DNA of 64,000 nt from Defluviicoccus sp. (lineage in GTDB: Bacteria; Pseudomonadota; Alphaproteobacteria; Rhodospirillales; Defluviicoccaceae): assembly GCA_029624735.1 (NCBI GenBank), contig JARSSM010000011.1, positions 260,495-324,494 on the forward strand, read 5' to 3'. A program made the translations under genes and the position numbers. The notes under the pieces are model-generated. The model was not told the origin of the DNA. It saw only the letters and a list, made by a program, of their open reading frames with translations, and did not search any database. The stretch's first letter is position 1. Each line of letters opens with the position of its first letter. Shown in pieces: positions 30,704 to 40,088 of this stretch.

Positions 30704-31333
30704 TCACACCTTCGCGCTGGGGCGGCTGGCGACGGCCTCGTACCAACGCTTGGCGTGGGTGTGGTCGTCCGGCAGCTTCAGCTTGAGCCAGCCGGCGAAC
30801 TCGATGCTGATGAACGCGGTGATGTCGGCGACGGTGAACTCCGGCCCGGCAACAAACGCGCTTTCGCCCAAGCGCGCGTCGAGCCACTTGAAGAAGCTCT
30901 GCACGCGCGCCTTGCCGCGCTCGACCAGGGCCGGGATCTGCGGAAAATCGTCCGCACCCGGCAACGCCCGGGTCTTGAAGGCCGGCGTCTGGTTGCGAAA
31001 GGCCTCGCCGGCGGCAAGGAAGCCGTCACTCTCGCAGCGGTGCTCCCACATCGCAATCACGCCCTGCTCGCGCGCTGTGCGGCCCATCAGCGCCGGCTCC
31101 GGATACGCGGCTTCGAGATACCGGCAGCAGGCGATCGCCTCGCTGATGGCGGTGCCGTCGTCGAGCTCGAGCACCGGGACCGTGCACCACGGATTGAGCT
31201 TGCGGAACGCCTCGTTGAATTGGCCGCCTGAGCGTAGGTCAACCTCCACGACCGGAATGCTCAGGCCCTTCTCGGCAATGAACATGCGCACGCGCTTAGG
31301 ACTCGGCGCCGGCCCGCAGTCATAGAACTTCAT
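30704..31333 (-). CDS. Glutathione S-transferase
   Basis: A 209-residue cytosolic GST. The thioredoxin-like N-terminal domain begins MKFYDCGPAPSPKRVRMFIAEK and has the glutathione-binding VPVLELDDGTAISEA near residues 52-66 with the conserved cis-Pro and Ser. The C-terminal all-helical domain contains FTVADITAFISIEFAG with the N-capping Asp near residue 158. The ATG at 31333 follows GGAGGAGGA. GSTs of this type conjugate glutathione to electrophiles; the substrate cannot be told. Confidence 0.92.
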   Translation of the reverse strand: MKFYDCGPAPSPKRVRMFIAEKGLSIPVVEVDLRSGGQFNEAFRKLNPWCTVPVLELDDGTAISEAIACCRYLEAAYPEPALMGRTAREQGVIAMWEHRCESDGFLAAGEAFRNQTPAFKTRALPGADDFPQIPALVERGKARVQSFFKWLDARLGESAFVAGPEFTVADITAFISIEFAGWLKLKLPDDHTHAKRWYEAVASRPSAKV

Positions 31334-31466
31334 CGTCCTCCTCCTCCCGTTGCCGCCAGGGCGGGGTGATCTAACGCCAGGCGCCGACGGTTGCGCAACC
31401 CTCATTCACGCCGCAAAGGGAGCTGGCGGGGAGGCGCCATCGCTGTGCACTGCACCATCTCGACTG

Positions 31467-31494
31467 TTGCAAACGTCGAACGGTGTGCTAGATA
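31467..31494 (+). promoter_or_regulatory. Putative promoter of the SUF operon
   Basis: TTGCAA (31467-31472) and TAGATA (31489-31494) with a 16-bp spacer. Predicted transcription starts near 31501, inside the adjacent IscR-like site and about 33 nt before the regulator ATG. Confidence 0.55.
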
Positions 31495-31495
31495 G

Positions 31496-31520
31496 ATATC
31501 GGACCAGTTTGATCAGGATT
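31496..31520 (+). promoter_or_regulatory. IscR/Rrf2-like operator overlapping the SUF transcription start
   Basis: This 25-bp stretch contains ATATCGGACC, then GTTT, then GATCAGGATT. It has the GAC-N7-TC layout and AT-rich ends of type 1 IscR boxes. The match is partial. Its position just after the -10 box suits repression by the Rrf2 regulator encoded first in the operon. Confidence 0.4.
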
Positions 31521-31533
31521 GCGATTGGCGCCG

Positions 31534-32019
31534 ATGATCCGTTTGAGCCGCCTTGCCGACTATGGCGTCGCCCTGATGACGCAGATTGCGCTCGCGGGCG
31601 ACCGCGTGCACAGCGCGCAGGAGTTGGCAGCCGCGACCGGCGTGCCGCTGCCTACCGTCAGCAAGCTCCTGGCGTCGCTGGCGCGGGCCGACCTGCTGGT
31701 CGCCTCGCGCGGCGCCCGCGGCGGCTATCGCCTCGCCCGGCCGGCACAGGAAATCCCGGTCGGCGCGATCGTGAGCGCCGTCGACGGGCCGATCGCACTC
31801 ACTCAGTGCATCGAGCACGGACCGGGCGCGTGCGAAGTCGAGGTCCTGTGCCCGACCCAGCACGGCTGGAAAGCGATCAACGAAGGCGTGCAGCGCGCCT
31901 TCAACGCCGTCTCCTTGGCGGAGCTGGTGTGGCCGCCCGCGCAGGCTTGGGCGCAATCTGGCGCGGTTCCTGCAAGCGATGATCCGGCGCATGACGCGCG
32001 CGAACGCGCAACACGGTGA
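31534..32019 (+). CDS. Rrf2-family SUF operon regulator (IscR/SufR-like)
   Basis: A 161-residue Rrf2 transcription factor. The winged helix-turn-helix spans about residues 1-80 ([50 protein letters not shown]). Three Cys follow in [22 protein letters not shown] near residues 90-107, the expected ligands of a [2Fe-2S] cluster. The pattern through [11 protein letters not shown] and VSLAEL is that of the SUF-associated Rrf2 regulator. It should sense Fe-S status and control its own operon. ATG 31534 was preferred over TTG 31519. The stop overlaps a GTG that could start sufB. Confidence 0.93.
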   Translation: MIRLSRLADYGVALMTQIALAGDRVHSAQELAAATGVPLPTVSKLLASLARADLLVASRGARGGYRLARPAQEIPVGAIVSAVDGPIALTQCIEHGPGACEVEVLCPTQHGWKAINEGVQRAFNAVSLAELVWPPAQAWAQSGAVPASDDPAHDARERATR

Positions 32020-32030
32020 AGGATACTCCG

Positions 32031-33488
<1,458 letters not shown>

Positions 33489-33534
33489 CGGACATTCGGC
33501 AGCACGCAAGACAGACAAAGGACGCGCGATTAAC

Positions 33535-34284
33535 ATGCTGGAAATTCGCGATCTGCACGCGACGGTGAATGGCAAGGCAATCCTCAAGGGCCTGACGCTC
33601 ACCGTCGGCGCTGGCGAGGTGCACGCCATCATGGGCCCGAACGGCGCCGGCAAGAGCACGCTCGCTTACGTGCTGGCCGGCCGCGACGGTTACGAGGTGA
33701 CTGGCGGCGATTTCCTCGTCGACGGCCGCTCGCTTCTGGATCTGGCGCCGGAGGACCGGGCCCAGGCCGGCCTGTTCCTCGCCTTTCAGTATCCGGTCGA
33801 GATCCCGGGCGTTTCCAACAGCACCTTCCTGCGCGAGGCCGTTAATGCCCAGCGCCGCAGCCGTGGCGAGCCGGACCTGGATGCGCTGCAGTTCATTAAA
33901 CTGGCGCGGCAGAAGATGAACAGCCTCGGCATGACGGACGAGATGCTGAAGAGGCCCGTCAACGTCGGCTTTTCCGGCGGCGAGAAGAAGCGCAACGAGG
34001 TCCTCCAGCTCGCCATCTTAGAGCCCAAAGTCGCGGTCATGGACGAGACCGACAGCGGCCTCGACGTCGATGCGCTGCGCACGGTTGCCCGCGCCGTCAA
34101 CGCGCTGCGCGCACCGAAGCGGTCGTTTCTGATGATCACCCACTACGAGCGGCTGTTGGAGGAGATCGTGCCGGATCGCGTGCACATCCTGGCCGACGGC
34201 CGCATCGTCGGCTCCGGCGGCCCCGAACTCGCACGCGAGATCGAGCGCACCGGCTACGCGGCCTATGCCGCAGCGGCGGCCTGA
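33535..34284 (+). CDS. sufC: Fe-S cluster assembly ATPase SufC
   Basis: A 249-residue ABC-type ATPase that energises the SufBCD scaffold. It has Walker A GPNGAGKST at about 34-42, the SufC-specific Q-loop LAFQYPVEIPGV near residue 82, ABC signature FSGGEKKRNE near residue 145, Walker B VAVMDETDSGLDVD near residue 165 and the switch His in LMITHYERLL. ATG 33535 starts the canonical MLEIRDLHATV. It is 46 bp after sufB and 4 bp before the preferred sufD start. Confidence 0.97.
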   Translation: MLEIRDLHATVNGKAILKGLTLTVGAGEVHAIMGPNGAGKSTLAYVLAGRDGYEVTGGDFLVDGRSLLDLAPEDRAQAGLFLAFQYPVEIPGVSNSTFLREAVNAQRRSRGEPDLDALQFIKLARQKMNSLGMTDEMLKRPVNVGFSGGEKKRNEVLQLAILEPKVAVMDETDSGLDVDALRTVARAVNALRAPKRSFLMITHYERLLEEIVPDRVHILADGRIVGSGGPELAREIERTGYAAYAAAAA

Positions 34285-34288
34285 AGCG

Positions 34289-35623
34289 ATGCCGGGAATG
34301 GAAGCGCGCGGGGACGGCGTGCTGGGCTTGAGCCTGCTTGCGCCCGGCTTCGGGGCCGGAGAACCAGCGGGCAGCTCCTGGCTCAGCCGGCTGAAGGCGG
34401 CAGCAGCGCGTGATTTCGCGGCCCAGGGCCTGCCGACACGCCGGCGGGAAGCGTGGAAATACACCGACCTCAAGCCGCTCGCGGAGATTGCCTTCCGTGC
34501 CCCGGTGGCGGATGACAGCGCATCCGTGCGCACGCTTTCCGATCTGCTCGACCTGCCGCCGCCAGAGGGCAGCCGGCTGGTGTTCGTGCATGGCCGCTAC
34601 CGCCCCGATCTCAGCTTCTGCGATCTGAGCGAGGCCGGCGTGAGCATGAGCCCGTTTAATGCCGGCGCCGGCGACGACAAGGCGCTCGCGGCACGCCTCC
34701 TGGGCCGGATCGCGACGGCAGCCAACCAGCCGCTGGTGGCACTCAACACCGCCGGCATGGAGGATGGCCTGTGCATTCACGTTCGCGCCGGGGTCCATCT
34801 GCAGCGGCCGATCGAGATCGTATCGCTCGGCAGCGCCGCCTCCGAGCCACTCGCCTGGCATGGCCGCACGCTGATCGTGCTGGATGACGGCGCGCAGGCA
34901 ACCATCATCGAACACCAGCGCGCACCAGCCGAGATGCCGGCGCCTGCTCTGGTGAACGCCGTCACCGAGATCGCGCTGGGCGCTGCCGCGCAGCTCTGCC
35001 ATTACCGGCAGCAGGCGCTTGGCACGACCGGCTTCCACATTAACGCGGTTGCGGCAACACTCGGCACCGATGCCGTCTATGAAGCCTTTACGCTCACGAC
35101 GGGCGGCGGGCTGGTGCGAAACGAGACCTCCGTCACGCTCGACGCGCCCGGCGCCGAAACACGCCTCGCCGGCGCCTATCTGGTCGATGGCTCGCAGCAC
35201 CTCGACACGACGACGCTGATCGAACACCGCGCGCCGCGGACGACCTGCCGCGAAGTTTTCAAGGGCGTCGTCGACGGCACCGCCGAAGCGGTCTTCCAGG
35301 GCCGCATCGTCGTCCAGCGCGAGGCGCAGGGGACCAACGCCGACCAGTTGAGCAAGGCGCTCTTGCTCTCCGACGGCGCGCGCGTCAACCAGAAGCCGGA
35401 GCTGGAGATCTACGCCGACGACGTCAAGTGCAGCCACGGTGCCGCTGCCGGCCAGATCGACCGCGAGGCGCTGTTCTATTTGCGGAGCCGCGGCGTGCCG
35501 GCCTCGGTGGCGCAGCGGCTCCTGATCGAGGGCTTTCTCGGCGATGCCTTGAGCCAGATCAGCGACGCGGCCGTGCGCGAGGCGTTCAGCCAAACCGCGT
35601 TCGCGTGGCTGCAGGACCGTTGA
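34289..35623 (+). CDS. sufD: Fe-S cluster assembly protein SufD
   Basis: The SufB paralogue that completes SufBC2D and helps iron entry. About 444 residues. N-terminal helical segment with LPTRRREAWKYTDL (the usual SufD motif) near residue 47, then a beta-helix core. The C-terminal block contains NQKPELEIYADDVKCSHGAAAGQIDREALFYL, starting near residue 368, with the conserved His in CSHGA that contacts iron. Starts at 34265, 34289 and 34298 are all in frame; 34289 is chosen as the first one not overlapping sufC. Confidence 0.94.
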   Translation: MPGMEARGDGVLGLSLLAPGFGAGEPAGSSWLSRLKAAAARDFAAQGLPTRRREAWKYTDLKPLAEIAFRAPVADDSASVRTLSDLLDLPPPEGSRLVFVHGRYRPDLSFCDLSEAGVSMSPFNAGAGDDKALAARLLGRIATAANQPLVALNTAGMEDGLCIHVRAGVHLQRPIEIVSLGSAASEPLAWHGRTLIVLDDGAQATIIEHQRAPAEMPAPALVNAVTEIALGAAAQLCHYRQQALGTTGFHINAVAATLGTDAVYEAFTLTTGGGLVRNETSVTLDAPGAETRLAGAYLVDGSQHLDTTTLIEHRAPRTTCREVFKGVVDGTAEAVFQGRIVVQREAQGTNADQLSKALLLSDGARVNQKPELEIYADDVKCSHGAAAGQIDREALFYLRSRGVPASVAQRLLIEGFLGDALSQISDAAVREAFSQTAFAWLQDR

Positions 35624-35658
35624 ACCGGGCGCGGGACAAGGACAGAGGAACCGTTTTG

Positions 35659-36930
35659 ATGCTCGCTTCCACCAGCCGAACGGCGATGAACGATGAGGGG
35701 CGGCACAGCGTCAGCTTCGACGTGCACCGGGTGCGCGAGGATTTCCCGATCCTGAAGCGGCGCATCCGCGGCCGGCCGCTCGTCTACCTCGACAGTGCGG
35801 CCTCGGCGCAGAAGCCGAAAGCTGTCCTTGATGCGATGCAGGTGGCGCAGGAAACCATCTACGCCAACGTTCACCGCGGTGTGCACACCTTGAGCCAGGA
35901 GGCCACGGACGCCTTCGAGGCGGCACGCGAGAAGCTGCGGGCCTTCATCAACGCCGCTTCTGCGGACGAAATCATCTTCGTGCGCGGCGCCACCGAGGGC
36001 ATCAACCTGGTCGCCGCAACCTACGGACGGAAGTTCCTCTCGGCGGGCGATGAGATCATCCTGTCCGAGCTCGAACACCATTCGAACATCGTGCCGTGGC
36101 AACTGCTGCAGGCCGAAAAAGGAATTGTGATCAAGGTCGCGCCGATCGACGACGACGGCAATTTCCTGCTGCCGGCGTTCGAGGAGCTGTTGTCGCCACG
36201 CACGCGCCTGGTCGCCGTCACCCATGTTTCGAATGCGCTCGGCACCGTGACCCCGGTCCGGGCCATCATCGAAGCCGCGCACCGGGCCGGCGCCAAGGTA
36301 CTGCTCGACGGCTGCCAGGCGGTGCCGCATATGGCGGTCGACATGCAGGCGCTTGACGTCGATTTCTACGCCTTCTCGGGCCACAAGATGTATGGGCCGA
36401 CCGGCATCGGCGTCCTCTACGGCAAGAAGGAGCTGCTCGCCACGATGCCGCCCTACCAGGGCGGGGGCGAGATGATCAGCACGGTGACGTTTGCCAAATC
36501 GACATTCAAGGAGCCGCCGCACCGGTTCGAGGCGGGGACGCCCGCGATCGTCGAGGCGATTGGCTTGGGCGCTGCCGCCGATTACCTGACCGCGCTCGGC
36601 CGCGAAGCGGTGCGTGCGCACGAGCAGGCGCTGCTAGCCTACGCCAGCCAGCGCTTGAGTGCGCTGCCGGGCCTGCAGATCGTCGGCCGCGCGGCCGAGA
36701 AAGCAGCGATCGTCTCGTTCGTGATGGAGGGCGTGCACGCGCACGACATCGGCACCATCCTCGACCGGGCCGGGATCGCAGTTCGCGCCGGCCACCACTG
36801 CGCCCAGCCGCTGATGGAGCGACTTGGGCTCGCCGCAACGGCGCGGGCGTCGTTCGGCCTTTACAACACGATGGAGGACGTCGACGCGCTGGCCGATGCG
36901 CTCAAGATCGTCCGAGAGATCTTCGCCTGA
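35659..36930 (+). CDS. sufS: Cysteine desulfurase SufS
   Basis: A 423-residue class V aminotransferase-fold PLP enzyme that takes sulphur from L-cysteine. The PLP Lys is in FSGHKMYGPTGIG near residue 243. The substrate and phosphate contacts are HHSNIVPWQ near residue 148 and ATEGINLVA. The persulfide-forming Cys is in RAGHHCAQPLM near residue 381, with the short type II loop. ATG 35659 has AGAGGAA 8 nt upstream; the earlier open frame overlapping sufD is not used. The stop shares a base with the sufU start (TGATG). Confidence 0.96.
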   Translation: MLASTSRTAMNDEGRHSVSFDVHRVREDFPILKRRIRGRPLVYLDSAASAQKPKAVLDAMQVAQETIYANVHRGVHTLSQEATDAFEAAREKLRAFINAASADEIIFVRGATEGINLVAATYGRKFLSAGDEIILSELEHHSNIVPWQLLQAEKGIVIKVAPIDDDGNFLLPAFEELLSPRTRLVAVTHVSNALGTVTPVRAIIEAAHRAGAKVLLDGCQAVPHMAVDMQALDVDFYAFSGHKMYGPTGIGVLYGKKELLATMPPYQGGGEMISTVTFAKSTFKEPPHRFEAGTPAIVEAIGLGAAADYLTALGREAVRAHEQALLAYASQRLSALPGLQIVGRAAEKAAIVSFVMEGVHAHDIGTILDRAGIAVRAGHHCAQPLMERLGLAATARASFGLYNTMEDVDALADALKIVREIFA

Positions 36931-37397
36931 TGCTGGACGAACTGAGAGAGCTTTACCAGGAAGTCATCCTCGACCACGGCCGGTCGCCGCGGAATTTCCG
37001 CCGGCTGGCCGAGCCGGCGCGCCATGCCCACGGGCAAAACCCAATGTGCGGCGATACGCTGGACGTGTACCTCAAGATCGGTGCCGACGGGACGATCGAG
37101 GATGTCGCCTTTGAGGGCAAGGGCTGCGCCATCTCGATGGCGTCCGCGTCGCTGATGACCGAGACCTTGAAGGGCCGCCAGATCACGGAAGCGGAGCGGA
37201 TGTTCGACGCCTTCCACCGCTTGTGCACCGAAGAGAGCTTCGATGCGGCAACGGCCGGTGTCGATGAAGACGCGCTCGAGCGCCTCCAGGTGCTGGCCGG
37301 CGTGCGCGCGTTCCCCGTCCGCGTGAAGTGCGCGACGCTTGCTTGGCATACGATGAAGGCGGCGATCGAGGGTGGCGCCGCGGTAACAACGGAGTGA
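36930..37397 (+). CDS. sufU: SufU-type sulfur transfer/scaffold protein
   Basis: A 155-residue IscU-fold protein of the SufU class. The N-terminus LYQEVILDHGRSPRN leads to three conserved Cys: NPMCGDTLDVYL near residue 41, GKGCAISMASASLM near residue 67 and RVKCATLAW near residue 133. The roughly 20-residue insertion between the second and third Cys marks SufU rather than IscU. In Bacillus, SufU is a zinc-dependent acceptor of sulphur from SufS, and it may replace SufE here, since no sufE is present. Confidence 0.93.
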   Translation: MLDELRELYQEVILDHGRSPRNFRRLAEPARHAHGQNPMCGDTLDVYLKIGADGTIEDVAFEGKGCAISMASASLMTETLKGRQITEAERMFDAFHRLCTEESFDAATAGVDEDALERLQVLAGVRAFPVRVKCATLAWHTMKAAIEGGAAVTTE

Positions 37398-37816
37398 AGA
37401 CAGTGGTCGACGTGATGGACGACCCGAACGCCTGGGACCGGTGGCCGTCGGCGGCGGAACATGACGAAGGTCTGGTTGCGGCGGCCGGCGCGCCTCTGGC
37501 GACAGGGATCCCGGTGGCCACTGTGGAACAGGTCATCGCGGCGCTGCGCACCGTTCACGATCCGGAAATTCCCGTCAACATTTACGATCTTGGTCTCATT
37601 TACGACCTGCGCATCGAGAACAACGGCGACGTGGCCATCGAATTGACGCTGACGACACCGGGCTGCCCGGTCGCTGGGCAGATGCCGACCGAGGTCGCCG
37701 AGACCGTCGCTGCTGTTCCCGGCGTGGGGATGGTCGAAGTGACGCTGGTGTGGGAGCCTGCGTGGACGAAGGACTACATGTCCGAGGATGCTCGCTTGGC
37801 GCTGGGCTTCCTCTGA
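37394..37816 (+). CDS. sufT: SufT (DUF59/MIP18-type) Fe-S assembly factor
   Basis: A 140-residue protein whose last ~100 residues form a MIP18/DUF59 domain: VIAALRTVHDPEIPVNIYDLGLIYDL near residue 45 and LTLTTPGCPVAGQMP near residue 85 with the conserved Cys. VTLVWEPAWTKDYMSEDARLALG near the end is the SufT signature. SufT helps Fe-S maturation when demand is high. GTG 37394 overlaps the sufU stop (GTGA). GTG 37403, eight bases after a GGAG, and ATG 37415 are also plausible starts. It closes the SUF operon; the common sufA gene is missing. Confidence 0.93.
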   Translation: MKTVVDVMDDPNAWDRWPSAAEHDEGLVAAAGAPLATGIPVATVEQVIAALRTVHDPEIPVNIYDLGLIYDLRIENNGDVAIELTLTTPGCPVAGQMPTEVAETVAAVPGVGMVEVTLVWEPAWTKDYMSEDARLALGFL

Positions 37817-37873
37817 TCAGTGCGACCTCGGCTGTCCCAGCGTTCCACGCGCATGACCTCGCGTTAAGGTTGC

Positions 37874-37902
37874 TCGACAACCAGGGACCGTAGCTGTAGA
37901 AT
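37874..37902 (+). promoter_or_regulatory. Putative sigma-70-type promoter of the secreted lyase-like gene
   Basis: TCGACA (37874-37879) and TAGAAT (37897-37902), each one base from consensus, separated by 17 bp. Predicted start near 37909, about 55 nt before the ATG at 37964. Confidence 0.55.
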
Positions 37903-37963
37903 TTGCGCATGCGGTGAGGTGGCGCCGGCTGCGCCCGCCGCAGCATGAGGCAGGCAGCCTTCC

Positions 37964-38977
37964 ATGAACTGTCCCCGTATCCATTTCTTGACGATCGTTG
38001 CGATCTGCCTTCTCGCGCTTTGCCGCGCGGCGGTGGCAAGCGATCCATTGCCTGACGCCAAGAACCTGGCCGCGAGAGGCTTGAGCCTGGTCTGGCGCGA
38101 CTCGCTGGAAAAGCATGTCGGCGAAGTCCCGACCGCGGAAGTCCTGTACGGACCCTTCGGCGAGTTCAGCAAATGGCATCGGCGGAACTCGGAGGCAACC
38201 GGCGACCATCGCATCGTTGCCCGTGCACCGGATGGGCGGGCCGCCATCCAGTACAACGTGGCACGCGGCAACGTTCCGCATGACGAGACGTTGTCGCAGC
38301 ACTGGACACCCGGCGTCCAGCATGCCGGTGTTGCTGTCGATGTCTGGATCCCGGCAGATTTCGTCTTTGCCTACGAGTGTTCGGAAACCTCCTGGCAGCC
38401 CCACCCTGGCGTCGGTCGCTGGCCGATCGGGCTGTGGATCGGCGGCAATGCGTATACCGGCAACATCGGTGGCGGAGTCTCGCTCGGCGAACAAAGAGGG
38501 GTGAGCATCCGCCTAAATCGGGGCAGCGGCGGCGACCGTGCCGGGCAAGGGGCGAACTTCGGCGCCTACATCTACTATCTTAACCGGGCACAGCCGCAGT
38601 GCGAGAAAGACGGCGTCCTGTGCTCGTACGACTGCCCCCAACCCGACAATCCGCGCGAGCGCTGCTTCGGCGCCGGCATGTCGAAAAAGTCGGGCTACAC
38701 GCCGCGCGGCCGCTGGGTGCCGGTCGAGTTGGAAGTGAAGATGAACGAGCCAGGCAAGCACAATGGCTGCGTGGCGTTCTGGGTCGACGGCGCTTTGGTC
38801 GACGAGGGCTGCGGAATGGATTTCGGCGCCGACCGCGGCTGGCTGATCCGCGGTATCTACACCTACCAGATGTGGCACTGCGACGGCTCACCCAGGAAGC
38901 AGGCGTGGTGGCTCTCCAACATCCGCCTCTATGCGCCGCAGCCGGCGCCAGACAAGGGTGCCGGCAAGGCACGGTGA
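37964..38977 (+). CDS. Secreted concanavalin-like / polysaccharide lyase-like protein
   Basis: A 337-residue exported protein. The signal peptide has FLTIVAICLLALCRAAVAS as its hydrophobic core, with cleavage near AVA-S at residue 25. The mature part looks like a jelly-roll, polysaccharide lyase 14-like fold: GLSLVWRDSLEKH near residue 39, FGAYIYYLNRAQPQCEK near residue 194, then GRWVPVELEVKMNEPG followed by GCVAFWVDG near residue 268 and RGIYTYQMWHCDG. Several Cys could form periplasmic disulfides. It shares the GLSL-W-D start and the W-L-E-K / W-DG block with the convergent tail-spike-like protein at 39039-40088, so the two are probably homologous. Substrate unknown; a role on alginate-like or other polysaccharides is inferred. 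Confidence 0.7.
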   Translation: MNCPRIHFLTIVAICLLALCRAAVASDPLPDAKNLAARGLSLVWRDSLEKHVGEVPTAEVLYGPFGEFSKWHRRNSEATGDHRIVARAPDGRAAIQYNVARGNVPHDETLSQHWTPGVQHAGVAVDVWIPADFVFAYECSETSWQPHPGVGRWPIGLWIGGNAYTGNIGGGVSLGEQRGVSIRLNRGSGGDRAGQGANFGAYIYYLNRAQPQCEKDGVLCSYDCPQPDNPRERCFGAGMSKKSGYTPRGRWVPVELEVKMNEPGKHNGCVAFWVDGALVDEGCGMDFGADRGWLIRGIYTYQMWHCDGSPRKQAWWLSNIRLYAPQPAPDKGAGKAR

Positions 38978-39038
38978 GACGCGCGGCAATGGCTATGGCG
39001 CGCGCCTCGGGATGGCCGCCGGCGCCGGGTCACCTTCT

Positions 39039-40088
39039 CTACAGCTTCCCGTAAACGCGCCAATTGTAGGCGTAATAGGAGCCGCCATACTTTGGCGTCT
39101 GCTCCGGCGTGTTGGTGACGCCGCCGATCATCTCGCGGATGAAGATCCCCTGGAACCGCCAACCGCCGCCTGAGGAACCAACGAGCTGGCCAGAGCCGGC
39201 CGAGTCCGAACCGCCGATGGCGCCGGCATAGAGCCCGCGATTGCCAACCCAGCCGCCCAGGTCGAGATTGGCGCAACGAGCGCGAAGAACGCCGTCGATC
39301 CACATCTCCAGCACGCCGTCGCGGCGGTTGGTGTCCATCTTCCCGTACAGCTCGAGGCGATGCCAAGCGCCGGTGGTGAAGCGCTGCTTGCCCGGGTCCA
39401 CGTAGCCGGCAATGTTGAACAGATTGGAGAACTTGTCGTTGCGGATCTGATCGGCGCCGTTGACGTAGGCGCCGATGACGTGCGGATACCAATGGTATTC
39501 AACGCCGCCGGGATTGCTGGCACGGTAGGTCCAGTTGACTCCGAGCGAGGATCCCCATTGATCCTCCGGCCACTTAACCTCCCCAGCCCAGGCGCGCGGG
39601 TAACTTGGCAGGCCCGGCTTTTGATGATCCGCATGGCCGCATAGCAAGCCAAACAGCGACTTGCCGCTGGTGTTGCCACCAGAGATGTTCTGCAAATCGT
39701 AGCCGGCCGGATAGATGAAATCGACGCACAAGCCGAGCTCCATATAGCGCTGCGGCAGGTATTGTGCGCGCCAGTTCAGCCAGCCTGGCGCGTTGGCCGG
39801 ATACGTTGATTTCAGGCATGGCCTGCCGTCGTAGGTCACGAACGACAGCCGCCTGTTGCCGGTGCCGGTCGTATCCGGATCCTCCGAGATGCGGTTTCCG
39901 GTCGTCGTCTGAAAGAACTGCCTGTCGTCCGTTGGCGCGTCCGTTTCGCCCAAGCGGTCCTGCCAGATCAGCGACAGGCCCTTCGCCTGCAGTACAGGCG
40001 CCTCGGTCGGCTTCGAACCGCTAACCGGGGGATCCACGGGGATCGTCACGGCGCTGGTCCGGGTCCCAATTCCCAAGAAGGGCATCAT
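39039..40088 (-). CDS. Phage tail-spike-like polysaccharide lyase/lectin protein
   Basis: A 349-residue protein without a signal peptide. It has a short Pro/Thr-rich N-terminal linker, then a jelly-roll-like body starting GLSLIWQDRLGE near residue 38. The conserved GAWHRLELYGKMDTNRRDG and LEMWIDGVLRARC lie near residues 243-272, with RFQGIFIREMIGG near 315 and a C-terminal YYAYNWRVYGKL. The start overlaps the tail-fibre stop by 4 bp (ATGA), so it is co-translated with a phage fibre and probably forms its receptor-binding or depolymerase tip. It resembles the secreted protein at 37964-38977. Confidence 0.7.
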   Translation of the reverse strand: MMPFLGIGTRTSAVTIPVDPPVSGSKPTEAPVLQAKGLSLIWQDRLGETDAPTDDRQFFQTTTGNRISEDPDTTGTGNRRLSFVTYDGRPCLKSTYPANAPGWLNWRAQYLPQRYMELGLCVDFIYPAGYDLQNISGGNTSGKSLFGLLCGHADHQKPGLPSYPRAWAGEVKWPEDQWGSSLGVNWTYRASNPGGVEYHWYPHVIGAYVNGADQIRNDKFSNLFNIAGYVDPGKQRFTTGAWHRLELYGKMDTNRRDGVLEMWIDGVLRARCANLDLGGWVGNRGLYAGAIGGSDSAGSGQLVGSSGGGWRFQGIFIREMIGGVTNTPEQTPKYGGSYYAYNWRVYGKL

